From Omphalotus guepiniiformis (taxonomy: Eukaryota > Basidiomycota > Agaricomycetes > Agaricales > Omphalotaceae), in NCBI GenBank assembly GCA_028554645.1, contig JAQOOI010000022.1, forward strand, positions 2,046,001 through 2,110,000: a stretch of 64,000 bases of DNA. The letters run 5' to 3'. The translations under genes and the position numbers were made by a program. Each line of letters begins with the position of its first letter. Positions within the stretch are counted from its first letter, which is position 1. Below, one piece after another: positions 23,978 to 35,318 of this stretch. Under the pieces are notes generated by a model, which was not told the DNA's origin, did not search any database, and saw only the letters and a list, made by a program, of their open reading frames with translations.

Positions 23978-26096
23978 ATGGACTCAGGTTTCCCGGCCGA
24001 CGACGTTCGTTTTTCCTCCGTTCGTTATTCCTTTGCTCTCATTTCTGATCATGATGACTACAGATTGCTCCGATCGCCATCCTTATGGATGAGTTGCGTT
24101 CGGAGGACGTGCAACTAAGGCTGAACGCCATTCACAGTATCCCAACCATCGCACTAGCACTTGGTCCTGATCGTGCACGGGAAGAACTCGTGCCATTCCT
24201 TCAAGATTCCATTGACGATGAAGACGAGGTTTTACTTGCTCTTGCTGAGGAACTCGGTAGAAATTTTGAAGAGTATATTGGTGGCAAGGAGTATGCGCAT
24301 GTCTTGCTGGGCCCATTGGAGCGCTTATCTTCTACGGAGGAAACTTTGGTTCGGGATAAGGTATGTCTTCCGAGCTATGCGAGGAAGCTGCTCCTTGTTG
24401 ACGAATGCTTGACTTCCTCACAGGCGGCTGAGTCAATCACAAAAATTGCCGCTACGCTATCTTCCGCTCAGACCGAGACTTATTATATCCCCCTTCTAAA
24501 GCGTCTCTCCCAAGCCGAGTGGTTCACCTCACGGACATCTTCGGCTGCCCTATACCCCGCTGTATACGAAAAGGTGTCTCCCGCTATTCAGGATGACTTG
24601 CGTAAGGGTTTTGCTGCTTTGGGCTCCGACGATACCCCTATGGTGCGGCGAGCAGCTGCGAAATGGCTGGGTGTGAGTTTCCTGCCACTTCTCATACTAG
24701 ATCATAGTCAGACTCAGTGTTTCGTAGCCCCTCTTAACCCATTATTCTCAGCAGCATCTCCTTGCAGATGGTCTTCCAGTGTATCGCAGACTAGAAGGCG
24801 ACGATCAAGATTCTGTTCGTCTGTTGACCGTGGAAGATCTTATTGTCATTGCCAAAAGAATGTCCCCTGCAGAGGTGAAGGAGCAACTATTGAAACAAAT
24901 TCGACACAGCATTGGGGACAAGAGTTGGCGAGTGCGATACATGGCTGCCACGCACTTTAACGAGGTCAATAATTTTGCGATCACGTCCTTCTTCCTGAGC
25001 TCTTACCTTCTCCTTAGCTTGCAGAGGCGGTTGGTCAAGAGATTGTCCGCGAAGAGTTAATAGGTCATTACGTACAGTTGTTGAAAGATAATGAAGCAGA
25101 AGTACGGACTGCAGCTGCTACCCAAATTCCAGGCATGTGTCATTAGTTTAATTCAGTTGCTGCTAGTACTCACTCTCTATTCCAGGTTTCTCCTCACTCC
25201 TTGATAAAGAGGTCATTCTGGCTCGTATAGTACCTTGTGTTCGAGATCTATCCCAGGATAGTTCGCAGCATGTACGTGCGGCTCTTGCAACACAAATTAG
25301 TGGTCTGGCACCACTTTTGGGTCGAGAGTCGACAATCGAGCACTTGCTTCCTCTCTTCCTCCAGCTCCTGAAAGACGACTTCCCAGAAGTACGATTAAAT
25401 ATCATCAGTAAATTGGAGACAGTCAACGATGTAATTGGGATTGAACTACTATCGGAGAACCTGCTTCCCGCGATTGTTGAGCTTGCGGAAGACAAGTCGT
25501 GGCGGGTGCGCCAAGCCATCATTGAATACATACCTCCACTTGCAAGACAGCTTGGAAAGCCGTTCTTTGACGAGCAGCTGGGTAATCTTTGTATGTCATG
25601 GCTAGGCGACACCGTCTTCAGTATTCGGGAGGCCGCCACCGTCAATCTGAAGAACCTAACCGAGGTATTCGGTGTCGACTGGGCACGCATCGCTATTGTA
25701 CCGAAGATCATGGGCATGGGCCAACATCCTAATTACTTGTTCAGAATGACTACGGTCCAGGCTATCACAGCTATAGTTTGAACTGTTTTGCTATATCTGT
25801 TCAATTGAATTTGACCATCATGGCAGGCTATAGTTCCTTCATTGAACCTGGAGATCGTAGTATCTGAAATTATAGACCCCCTGCTCCAACTCGCTGCAGA
25901 TCCCATTCCAAATATCCGTTTCAATGTAGCAAAGTCACTTGAAGTGCTCGCCACTACTTTCGCAAACACTCTTGAAGACAAGAGCTTTGTTAAACAGAGA
26001 ATCATTCCTGTTCTGGAACAGCAGAAAAACGACCAAGATGCGGATGTACGATACTTTGCGGCTCGTGCGCTGCAGAAAGCTCTTTCAGTATCCTAA
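23978..26096 (+). CDS. TPD3: Protein phosphatase 2A scaffold subunit A (HEAT repeats)
   Basis: Scaffold that holds the PP2A catalytic and B-type regulatory subunits together. The first exon encodes MDSGFPADD (donor GTTCGT), and the next exon, in frame, [20 protein letters not shown], the canonical start of PR65. Tandem HEAT repeats of about 39 residues follow through the whole protein, for example [90 protein letters not shown] and [15 protein letters not shown]. The repeated W-R-V-R element in the intra-repeat turns is typical. Several introns near 24.4, 24.7, 25.0, 25.15 and 25.78 kb separate exons. The stop TAA lies at 26094-26096. Length and repeat layout fit the family. Confidence 0.93.
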
Positions 26097-26944
26097 AGTA
26101 AGTGTTTCCCGTAGACGTGCAATATATGTGAATATCTTATCTTCCAGTCAGGCCTGCAGGGCCAGAACAGGGCGGCCGTGTGCGCGATCTGACTGGCTTG
26201 TTACACATTTGTACTTCAGTGATAATGATAAATGATAACTTTTGGAATAGCATCGCGCTGCCTGGGGCCGTTCACAGAGAGCAGAAATTTCGGGAAGTTC
26301 GGCCTCGCGACAGCGGTTCGAACAACAGCTGAACAGGTACGTACCAGTTGTCAAAGTGTATAAGGTCTTCAGTGCTTGAGAGCAATGATGCCGGGACAAT
26401 GCCGTGGCTGACGGCAATGAGAACATGGATTTACATTGCATATCGATTATCGGCCAGTTCTCTCTCTCTCACGCGTGTCATCAGATCGTGATAAAAGCTG
26501 TCCTACAGACTCCTACAGACCTTGAAGAAAGTTTCGTTTAGACATAATCATGCCTCCCAAATGTCAGTTTTTCGAAACAAAAGTGTTCTTTGCTCAGCGT
26601 CGCTGAAGTATTCCCTCGTAAGTTGGAGTTTCATCGACATCACCCATCATGCATTACTATGTAGCCATGATTATATTGATACCTGATTATGATCGGAAGC
26701 AGTTCAAACAAATTTCGGAATTATACGTTGCCATCATCAGAAAGGCTCAAAAAAGAAATCTTCTTTGAAATCTTGAAACCCGAGTCTTCACATGCAACAA
26801 ATGATGTCCTTGGCCAGTATAAAAGGTAACATGATGGATGCCTTTGTCTAGGTCCTAGTTCTTTTTCTTCCCTTTCACGAAGCCCGTCGAGCGTGACGAA
26901 CTCTCCCTGTCATTCCTTTCAGATTCTCGTCTCCTAGACAAAAA
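26097..26944. other. Gene-free stretch between TPD3 and the priA-like gene
   Basis: About 850 bases without a supportable gene. It holds a (CT)-rich tract near 26459-26470, an exact tandem 10-base duplication TCCTACAGAC at 26501-26520, and near its right end the TATA box of the priA-like gene. An ATG at about 26550 opens only a very short frame. Confidence 0.5.
26818..26824 (+). promoter_or_regulatory. TATA box of the priA-like gene
   Basis: TATAAAA sits about 125 bases upstream of the start codon at 26945, followed by pyrimidine-rich sequence suited to transcription starts. This is one of the clearest TATA boxes in the window and suits a strongly, stage-dependently expressed gene. Confidence 0.6.
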
Positions 26945-27747
26945 ATGACTGTTTTCAGTATTACACGTCTCATTACTTTGGCCATAGTTGGATTTGCCGC
27001 TCTTCCTTGGGCAGCTGCTCACTCCGTTCAGAGCGTTGGTTCCAAAAGTTGTTCAAGCAGCGAGTTCTGGTGTGGTTGAGTCTTGTCCGTTTTGTTGTTG
27101 TTTCTGACTGTTATGGCTAGGTACGAGACCAAGAGCTGTTGCCTTCCCCATGGAGGTATCTCAACCCCTCCCTCGCCTCCCAAAGGCCAGGATTGCCCGC
27201 CCTCCGGTTATTACTGGGGATCAAAGCAGGGATGTTGTGTTCCAAGCCACCCGCCCCCTCCTAACAACCCACCTCCTCAATGCCGCACGGGATGGGGATG
27301 GCATTCAGCAACGCAATGCTGTCTCCCTGTGCCCAGCAAGCCAACTCCCCCTCCTTCTCACCCGTCCGGTGGGTACTCATCTGGAGGAAACCCTGGAAAC
27401 CACCCCGGTCACGGATGGAAACGAAGCAACAGATCTCGTTCTGTTGCTCTATGCCCATCTGGGTTGGACGCATGTCCTATCTCAGGAAGTCTGACTGGTT
27501 ACGAATGTCTGGATGTCACCGCAGAACTCGAGTCCTGCGGTGGATGTGCTTCTACCGGTCAGGGTCAAGACTGTACTGCCATAAAGGGCGCGTGGAATGT
27601 GGGCTGTGAGCAAGGTCGATGTGCCGGTAAGTGTTACATTTTTGGTGATATCTCCTCTCGATACGAATAACTTGACGTTTTTCAGTTTACTCCTGCTTCT
27701 CGGGCTTCAAGCTCTCAGCAGATGGTGCCTCCTGCATCCCAATTTAA
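26945..27747 (+). CDS. Secreted cysteine-rich protein, priA-like
   Basis: Secreted protein of the priA family, first known from fruiting-body primordia of shiitake. The first exon encodes a signal peptide: [20 protein letters not shown] then PWAAA. A 48-base-class intron follows and then the main exon. The mature part starts with cysteine-containing repeats rich in Pro and Gly ([32 protein letters not shown]), then a basic linker. The conserved C-terminal module follows: [35 protein letters not shown] and [14 protein letters not shown] last intron (GTAAGT..CAG near 27.63-27.69 kb) leads to [20 protein letters not shown] and the stop at 27745-27747. The cysteine pattern matches the family closely. 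Molecular function is not known; developmental expression is established only for homologues. Confidence 0.85.
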
Positions 27748-28403
27748 ATGCAAACATGCGAATGATAACGAGAGAAGAAGGCTTCTCAATGTCTATTAGA
27801 TGCCTACACTCGCTTAACACACAATCTTTTTTCATCTCGCTCATTGGACTATATACATATATTACTATGGCGGCAACGCTTCACGCCATTTTTTGTAAGG
27901 GTTGTATGGCTTTGAACTTCTAACTTATTTATTGGACGTGGTACATACGAGCACTTTTGGATGTTTTTATCAACATCTTTCAGATTGCTTCCGTCACTAG
28001 TACTAGTGTACATCGCCCATGCCAGTGTTTATACGTAGGGACACACCCCCGATGGTCTGGAATATTACCCCTTCTTGTTTTCCGTCTCGAGACCTGAGAA
28101 TTGAGAACAGCAGGACATATGTATAACAATTTTCTGGTGAGGTACGGGATGAATTTGTCGGGCCGATCGAGCGCGGCAAGTGAACTGTTGCTTTGACCAT
28201 TCGTGTATCACGTGGCATCCATCTACCCAATCAGAGGCTGCAGCATTTTAGATTCCGCTCTTTAGGAGGTATAAGAAGTCAACTTACGCGTTGTCCATTC
28301 CTTTCCCATACCACCATCTCCTGTCCCTTCTAATTTTGGCCGCCTTTCTCCAAACGCCTGTCATTCGTTAAAGGTATCACCCAGCACTCGTTCTCCCCTC
28401 GTC
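27748..28403. other. Gene-free stretch with promoter of the next secreted-protein gene
   Basis: About 650 bases between two same-strand secreted-protein genes. It includes the 3' region of the priA-like gene and a TATAAGA box at 28270-28276, followed by a long pyrimidine-rich leader up to the ATG at 28404. No other gene is supported. Confidence 0.5.
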
Positions 28404-29235
28404 ATGCCTTCATCTGCAAGCGTGTTCTCGGTGTTGTACGTCTCCGCCTTTATCGCCCTGGCAGGCATTACGTCCTATCAGCCGATTTTTGCTGTCGCGA
28501 CACCCTTTCCGTCACCAAGGACAATGGCGAGCAACGCGTATACAAGATCTCTCAAGTACGAGGCTGGACCTCGCGCTCAAGACATCAAGTTGAACAACAC
28601 CTCTGATCGGTCAAACTACGATCCTCGCGCTCCATCTCCATTCTACAACCCTGGCGTGTATGAACGTGACTTGCTAGACTTAGTCAGTACTAGCGAATCC
28701 TCTCAGACACATGCAAATAACTTCAGTGAGTCAAATCTACTTTGCAGAATTACACTTCCTCATGGAATACACAGAGCAATGTGCTGGTACTCCGGAGACG
28801 ACCTCTACTTCTCGTAGCGAGTGTACCTCATCTTTGGCACTTTTCACGTCCGATATTCAGCTGTTGTATGGAGGCTTAAGCGACAAAGGATTGGGAAACT
28901 ACGACCGCGATGATGAACTCGAGACGCTTTTGAAAGATATAATCAATGAAGTGAAAGACGTACTTACCTCCGTCTACTTGCTCGTATCCGAGATACCACT
29001 TCTTAATGGACCACTCGGTGCTCGTAAGCGAGGTCTTTTGTCTTGATATTCAAGTTTCTGATTTGTCTTCATGCTAGTGGTGTACGAGATCAAATGCATC
29101 ATTGAACAACTTCTCGATCTTACCGAAGACTTGACGGACGCTACCTTGAACTCAATAAAGCCGTTACTTCAAGAGCTTCTAGGATCCTTCCCGCCAACAT
29201 GCCAGGACGGACTGACTGGACTATGCCTTCGATGA
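28404..29235 (+). CDS. Secreted protein of unknown function
   Basis: I do not recognise a family. Three exons are proposed: from 28404 to HANNF at about 28724, then KQCAGTPETTSTSRSEC onward, and after an intron at about 29023-29076 LVYEIKCIIEQLLDLTED to the stop at 29233-29235. Residues 1-30 form a signal peptide (FSVLYVSAFIALAGITSYQP). The mature N-terminal part is polar and includes a DPRAPSPFYNPG segment. The C-terminal two-thirds is mostly helical, with an ELETLLKDIINEVKDVLTSV amphipathic stretch and about four cysteines that could form two disulfides (QCAG, SECTS, EIKCII, PTCQDG/GLCLR). Its position after the priA-like gene, with a similar TATA promoter, suggests a surface or developmental role, but this is inference. 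Confidence 0.65.
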
Positions 29236-29434
29236 ACATTCGTATCAAAACTTGTACAACACTACTAATATCGTTCACTGTAACCTCTTAACACATTGAT
29301 CTGCAGCTTTTAGAAAGAGCTCTCTACTTTGTATGATATACCCTCATGGAATCAAATCTCCTTTCGAAACTATTATTTAACTGTGATATAATACATGCAT
29401 TGAATGTTCTGTCAAATAATGATGAACAAACGTA

Positions 29435-30202
29435 TTACTCCTCCGTCAACCAACGCGAAGCAAGAGGTCCTATTACTGGTAATTGAAAGCGGGATAATCC
29501 ATGGTACGAGGCGTCGATGTATGCGCGAATCCTGCCAACATCCGTGAGAAGTTTAGATGTAGACCAGCGATTCCACCTACGCCATGTAAAATTGTAAACC
29601 AATTATCGTCAAGGTGAAAAACGTCCTTAGCCATTGTGGAAACTGCATAAGGGAGAGAAAGAGACGAAAGATGACCAGTGGGGTGGTGAGAAGGGCGGAC
29701 TGGTATCCTAGTAAGGTTTGAGACTATCGAACACCGACGAGAGAAGACAGTATCTTACCGTGAAAGCGCACATAGTCGTTTTGGGTTTCCGTAATAAGTA
29801 TGATTAGGGCTGCAGAGAAGTAAACGTGAAGTGCGACGTTGCATATGAAATGCCTACACACCGGATATAGGACCAAATATATATGCAAACGCAGCCAGAA
29901 GGTCGACCTTCATGCCATATCGAGTTTCCCATTGGTTCTGATTTTCGATCTCTTCAACATCCCTGACTCCTCCGGATGCTGAGTCGTTGAAAGTAGGTAT
30001 ACCGCCTGACTGATAGGATATCTCCGCTCCTTGTGATGACTGGTGATTCGGAAACCAAGGTCTAGAAATCTTTGATGTTGCAGGCGGGAGGTATTCAGGA
30101 TCATCTGGAGGTGGTCTCTAAAGAAAATGAGAATGTAAGCGGCATAGTTCGGCGGCGTACACTCACATAAGGAGCAAACGATGCGAAGTTGGCACTGCTC
30201 AT
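29435..30202 (-). CDS. Membrane protein of the DUF4870/UPF0132 type
   Basis: Small integral membrane protein. Exons hand-joined across introns near 30.12-30.17, 29.81-29.86, 29.70-29.76 and 29.51-29.56 kb read MSSANFASFAPY, RPPPDDPEYLPPATSK, then a cytosolic linker ending QNQWETRYGMKVDLLAAFAY. The core is IFGPIS-ALIILITETQNDYV followed by RFHGYQSALL, which matches the DUF4870/UPF0132 signature of a hydrophobic helix followed by acidic residue, N-D/R-F-V-R-F-H-A-x-Q-S. Further helices follow (PLVIFRLFLSLMQFPQWL, FFTLTIIGLQFYMA). The end, IRAYIDASYHGLSRFQLPVI then GPLASRWLTEE, looks conserved. The 49-base intron after FYMA was placed to avoid an immediate TAG and restores this end. Function is unknown. 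Confidence 0.75.
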
Positions 30203-30613
30203 TGTTATGAGAAAGTTTGCAGCACTAATTCTGCGAGTAATTTCAAGCAGATAACAGGCTCCAAAACGAAGCTAGAGGTGTCAGATTTAATAGTCAGGAT
30301 CCAGCATTCCCAGTGCGTCGTTTCTATGATGAATCGATGATGGCGGTTCACTTTCAAGGGTGATTACGTTATCGGTATTCGCCGAGTAACTGTATAGCTA
30401 TCAAGCCACATCCCAGCTCTCAATCTTACACACACTATCGGCACTGGCCTCGACGTCCTCAAGAACAAAGTATGTATGTCTTTTCTGCCAATGCAGAGTG
30501 AGGAACTGACACGTCTTTTCTTCATTTATAGCATCCGTCACTAGGCTACATATCATGGTAGGATTTTAGAGTGCCTCGTACCCACAAGGGTTTTGAGCTG
30601 ACTTCAACTTTTC
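30203..30613. promoter_or_regulatory. Divergent promoter and RPS24 leader with 5'UTR intron and uORF
   Basis: This 411-base region lies between divergent starts. The RPS24 side contains a likely 5'UTR intron at 30470-30531 (GTATGT..TTATAG) and an upstream ATG at 30554-30556 that opens a four-codon uORF (M-V-G-F, stop TAG) before the RPS24 ATG at 30614. Confidence 0.5.
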
Positions 30614-31146
30614 ATGGCCGACTCAGCACCTGTTGTCACTCTGCGCACGCGCAAATTCATCACAAACCGCCTTCTTGCTCGTCGTCAATTCGTTCTTGAC
30701 GTTCTCCACCCTTCGCGACCAAATGTTTCCAAGGAAGAGCTTTCCGAGAAACTTGCTGCCATGTACAAAACCGACAAACAGAGGGTTGTGACTTTTGGTT
30801 TCCGCACCGCATTTGGTGGTGGACGAAGCACTGGCTTTGCCTTGATTTACGATGACGAGGAATCGCAGAAAAAGTTTGAGCCAAGGTACCGCCTAGTACG
30901 GGTGCGTTGATTCATTCTTCCATTATCTCATTCATCAAATCCTTACACTTTGGTTCTGGCTTACGGTCAGGGCTTGAAACCAAGATTGACAAGCCTTCTC
31001 GCAAACTGCGGAAGGAGCGTAAAAACCGTGCAAAGAAGGTGAGTTGTTTCGTCGTAATCTGAATGCGTGCCCAGCTCATCCTTTGTCTTCAGCTCCGCGG
31101 TACCAAAAAGGTCAAGGCTGCCGAGCCTCCCAAGAAGGGCAAGTAG
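30614..31146 (+). CDS. RPS24: 40S ribosomal protein eS24
   Basis: Small-subunit ribosomal protein eS24. The first coding exon from 30614 reads [39 protein letters not shown] and [20 protein letters not shown], all diagnostic of eS24. Intron 1 (GTGCGT, from about 30901) is followed by [20 protein letters not shown]. Intron 2 (GTGAGT, about 31039-31092) is followed by [17 protein letters not shown] and TAG at 31144-31146. The protein has about 136 residues, as usual for the family. It is a housekeeping gene with a leader intron, common in ribosomal protein genes of basidiomycetes. Confidence 0.96.
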
Positions 31147-31377
31147 TGGAGTGCGGCATATTATTCTTTCTCCTGCTTTGGCCTGGATTTACATGGTCAC
31201 ATGTCCGCAACACGTCTGTATGCTTGTCTCAATACACTCATGAATCCATGCAATATGCTTATCTGTCATTGACCAAAAAATGTGCCTCTCTCCCCAATAT
31301 CTTGCGGATCACCGGTGAGGACGCGCGTCGCAGAATATGGATTTAAAGTCACAATACAGATTGATCACAACTATTTG

Positions 31378-32660
31378 TCAGTGTAAGATAGCTTCTTCCA
31401 CGAGTTGTAAAAAAAGCTCCTTGTCTGTATCCGGATCAGACATATCACCAGGAAATGCCAGTCTGGACGATTTCCACAGCTGATAAGTCCCAACGATGGC
31501 GTTCTTCAGCGCAGCGTCGCCTTCAACGCGATTTCTGCCTTTCTGTGGAGTATTACCAGGCAATGGTTTTACCCCATTGACGATGACAGTCTTAACAGGC
31601 TGGAGTACCGGGGTAGCGGAAGAGGAAGTAGAGCCATTGTGCGCAAATTTATTGCCATTTACATGACCGTTGAGCTTGGGTTTATTCTCGTCATCGTGCG
31701 TAATGGCCTTGAGACGATCTGAAAGATCTGTCGGAGATGGTGGACTATGAGGATCGTAAGGTTGTGCAGCAGGCTGAATGTTTAAAGAGGCATAGGGTAT
31801 GTCAAGAATGGGCCCAGAGGCGGCTTCTCGATTTGGATGTTGGCCGTAATGCGAAGATTGATCGTCATGATAGAAAAAGTCTGTTTCGTGTCCGATAGAC
31901 TGTAATTTCCGTTTTGACGTTGGAAGTGGGGACGGCATAGTGGAATCTCCAGATCCTATTTGGAAAAATTGGCATGAAGTAACGAACAAGATATTACAAA
32001 TAAGAGATATGGACCTTGAACAGACGCGTATTGTGCCCAGTAAGCATCTTCTGAGTTGCCATGAGTGGTATCCTTAGATAGGGGAGCACTCGGTTCAGGG
32101 TCGTCATCATCGCCATACGCATCCCAGTATGCATCGTCCGAGTGGTCTGCAGAATCAGCTTCTGCTTCCCTCTCCTGCAAGAAGTCGTGAGAGGGCTTGG
32201 CGCCCGCTGGCAGAGCAACTCTGGGAATGGAATCAGAGGCTCCGGAAGGAAAAGGCATGAGCGCGACATTGTGATACTTCCAAGCCTCGTCTCTCTCGTC
32301 CCAGAGAAACACAAGGCGAATGCCCGAAGACTCATCGTTGGAATCTCGTAGCTCGGCGTGCGCAAAGACCGACTCCTGGTCAGCGGTATAAGAGACGCGA
32401 AGAACAGGTGAAGACGCAGAGACAGTGAGATCTGGTTTGGCACAGAAGGATTCTAAGAGTTCAAAAGCAGCATCGCGATCTGCAGAAGGCCAGGAAAGAT
32501 ATGATACGGGGTCATCTGAAGGAAAAAGTTGAAGAAAATGATGCCTTTGAAGAAGAGATTGAGAGAGAAGATGAGCAGGAATTTGGTTCGAGAGATGAGA
32601 AGGAGGAGAGATATATCGGAGAATGAGAGAAACAGTGACTGGGTTAAGAGCACAAGCCAT
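31378..32660 (-). CDS. Hypothetical protein, acidic, fungal
   Basis: Family not recognised. Two exons, 31956-32660 and 31378-31938 approximately, are joined by an intron of about 60 bases, giving TQYASVQ-GSGDSTMPSP without a frame break. The N-terminal half is a compact-looking region with SLILRYISPPSHLSNQIPA and HHFLQLFPSDDPVSYLSW, then SGIRLVFLWDERDEAWKYHN. A strongly acidic linker follows in which DAYW..Y occurs twice (DDAYWDAYGDDDD and EDAYWAQY). The C-terminal half is low-complexity and ends in a predicted helical block (ALKNAIVGTYQLWKSSRLAF, LFLQLVEEAI). It looks soluble and is probably cytosolic or nuclear. It converges with RPS24 and is divergent from the GPI-type gene at 32800. Confidence 0.7.
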
Positions 32661-32799
32661 GCCAATTTCCCCACATCCTCTTCCATTTTATTCCGCTTTT
32701 CCCAACCAGGGTATTTTATAATTACTGCCCCCCCAAATCAGATCACGTGTTTCATCATTCTCTTTGCCCACCTCCACCAACTGGCAACGACGACGAAAG

Positions 32800-33373
32800 A
32801 TGCATAAATCCTTTATTTTCTCCTTTTTGTTCTTTCCTTTCCTTGTCATCGCTCAGGTATCTCCTCTTCTTTAATATTTATCTTTTCCTCTGTCTCACTC
32901 CTCTGCAGACCAGCACCAGTAGCTCTCAGAGCGCCAGTCAGTCATCGGATTCCCAGTCTCAGTCCGCTTCTCAGACCCAAAGCGGCAATCAGACCGCTAG
33001 CACTACCAATGTCCAGCTCTCTACCTCCTTCTCGACTGGCGTCGTTCTTGGTTCCAACAGGCAGTCAATAACAACCACATCACCCGTTGTCTTCACCATC
33101 ACTCCTTCCGCATCAGCATCTGGAAATTCTAGCTCTAGTTCAGCCAACAGCACCCACTCTACTACCCCAACAACCTTTCCTATCGCCTCTTCCCAAACAG
33201 TAGTAGGCGGTGGAGGAACTGACGGTGCAGCTCCCGTTCCAGGCCAGACAGGTGTTGGCGGTAAATATGGTCCTGATGACAACACCTTTGCCGGTGCAGG
33301 TCATCTGGTTATAAATACCCTTGCAGTCGGTCTTGCAGGTGTGGTGGTCGCCGTTGCAGCGATGGTACTGTAA
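32800..33373 (+). CDS. Ser/Thr-rich, probably GPI-anchored secreted protein
   Basis: Exon 1 from 32800 encodes a signal peptide, MHKSFIFSFLFFPFLVIAQ. A 52-base-class intron (GTATCT..CTGCAG) leads to the second exon, which ends at 33371-33373. The mature protein is dominated by Ser, Thr, Gln and Asn (for example QSASQSSDSQSQSASQTQSG), as in heavily O-mannosylated wall proteins. It then has a glycine-rich segment (VVGGGGTDGAAPVPGQ) and a hydrophobic C-terminus (LAVGLAGVVVAVAAMVL) preceded by small residues, consistent with a GPI-attachment signal. No catalytic domain is visible. A cell-surface role is inferred from composition. Confidence 0.7.
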
Positions 33374-33640
33374 CGAAATGGCATTGTGTTACTGTCGCTA
33401 CTTCGCTATCATGGACTACGTTTTGACATTGGCTATGGACTGTATGCATTTAGTATCTATTTATCGTACATTTGGACCTCCCCTATTCCACTGCTCGCAT
33501 AGATCATATCGTAATTTCTAACGCCTTTACTACGAATTGTCATGCGTCTATCACTTACACGGGTGATCCTTCCTTGCGTGTCACGATCTCTCTTTCCGAC
33601 CTTCACCCCAAGAGGGCGTGTTCTTTCGCGGAAGCTCAGT

Positions 33641-35024
33641 ATGTCCACTCTCAGTTCTGAAACTCAACCTGCGAAGAAGCAAAAGACCCAAAAGGTTGTA
33701 GACACACGACCCTAGACTGAGCAAATCGTTTCTCATGCTGTGTTCTAGGTTATTGGCACGCACAGTGGTACCTTCCATTGTGACGAGGCATTGGCAGTGT
33801 TTCTGCTGCGACAAACCGCTGCATATCGCGATTCAGGTGAGTACGATAGAATTTTGGATTTCGTAAGCTCATACCTGCTTGAAAAAGACGTCAAAAGAAG
33901 CCGTGATCCCAGCGTTCTCGACACTTGCGATATCGTCGTCGACGTTGGCGCTATATATGACGAGTCCAGGCAACGATTTGACCACCATCAGAGAGGTTTT
34001 ACGGAAATTTTTGGATATGGTTTCGAGACAAAATTGAGTTCAGCAGGTCTGATCTACAAGTATGCAACAGTCTTCTTGGACTTCATCTTTGCTGATTAGT
34101 GGTTAGGCATTTCGGAAAAGAGATCATTTGCAACAAAACACAGCTTTCTCATGACCACCCCAGTGTGCATACCTTATGGTTGAAACTGTACAAGGTTCCC
34201 ATATTCGACTTCATAGAACGACCAGTGTCTAACCTCACTTAGGAGTTCATTGAAGCTATTGATGCCATAGACAATGGTATCTCGCAGTACCCCCCTGAGC
34301 TTCAACCAAAATATCGGAGCCGTACCGACCTATCCAGCAGAGTTGGCGCGTTGAATCCGCGATGGAATCAAGCTCTTGATTCTAAAGGAATGGATGTAAG
34401 ATCGCACATCTAGCAACGCTAAATTTACCCGAACCTGATCATTGGGCTTACAGGCTCAGTTCGAGGTAGCCTCTTCTCTTACAGGAACAGAATTTCTTGG
34501 TCGACTAGACTATTACGCTAACGCGTGGCTGCCTGCACGAGACCTGCTGAAAACTGCTGTTCAACATAGCAAAGAAAATGTGGACCCCAGCGGGAAAATT
34601 ATTCTATTCAGTACTTTCCTTCCTTGGAAGGTTTGTCTAATCAGTGTCACATTCGCTTCAAGTCTGATACACTGCACAGGAGCATCTGTTTGAGCTGGAG
34701 AACGAGTCCTTAGAGCCTCCGGTTGCAACGTACGTTGTTTATCCCGATGAATTTGCCGGTAGCTGGCGGATACAGGCTGTCCCTGTGTCTCCAGAAAGCT
34801 TCGAAAGTAGGAAAGCTCTTCCTGAGAAATGGCGTGGTATCAGGGATGAGGCATTGAGTGAATTAAGTGGCATTGAAGGAGGAATTTTTGTGCATGCTAG
34901 TGGTTTCATTGGAGGTAAGGCACTCTCTTTACACCTCGAACGCGTAGCTCAATCATCGTATTGCATAGGGAACAAAACTCAAGAAGGTGCTCTGCAGCTA
35001 GCTAGACTTGCTCTGGAGTTGTGA
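33641..35024 (+). CDS. MYG1: MYG1-family exonuclease (UPF0160)
   Basis: Conserved DHH-like metal-dependent hydrolase; animal MYG1 is a 3'-5' RNA exonuclease of nucleolus and mitochondria. Exon 1 encodes MSTLSSETQPAKKQKTQK. Exon 2 starts VIGTHSGTFHCDEALAVFLL, the metal-binding N-terminal motif. Next come CDIVVDVGAIYDESRQRFDH and the DHHQRGF motif, then SSAGLIYKHFG. Middle exons read EFIEAIDAIDNGISQYPPEL and SSRVGALNPRWN. Later exons contain TEFLGRLDYYANAWLPARDL, ATYVVYPDEFAGSWRIQAVP and FVHASGFIGG, then NKTQEGALQLARLALEL before the stop at 35022-35024. About eight exons are joined across short introns. The domain is complete. Confidence 0.92.
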
Positions 35025-35318
35025 GAGCTCAATGTTTCAGCTTTTGTATTGATTGTTGTATAGTATCTCACTCGCTGTGTTTTCCATACTCGTGCTTGCT
35101 GAACTCATTATGTCGTGTTGCAAATATGGATCGACATGCTAGTACCTCATGTTTTCCACGCAGACCACCGCCCACGATCGTTCACTGCTCAGCTTTTATC
35201 TCTGGTAACCCCGTCTGCATGAAATGCTGTTCCACTCCGCACCTCACGAATGCTGCCTCTTACGAGAATTTCTTCTGACAATCGCTACAGCGGCCTCGTC
35301 AAGAAACAGAAGCGAAGA

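Noticed and set aside
26501..26520. Exact tandem 10-base duplication TCCTACAGAC
   Set aside because: Only two copies in a gene-free region; too short to claim a function.
28003..28230. 75-codon minus-strand frame between two secreted-protein genes
   Set aside because: No features, and it lies in what should be the promoter of the gene at 28404.
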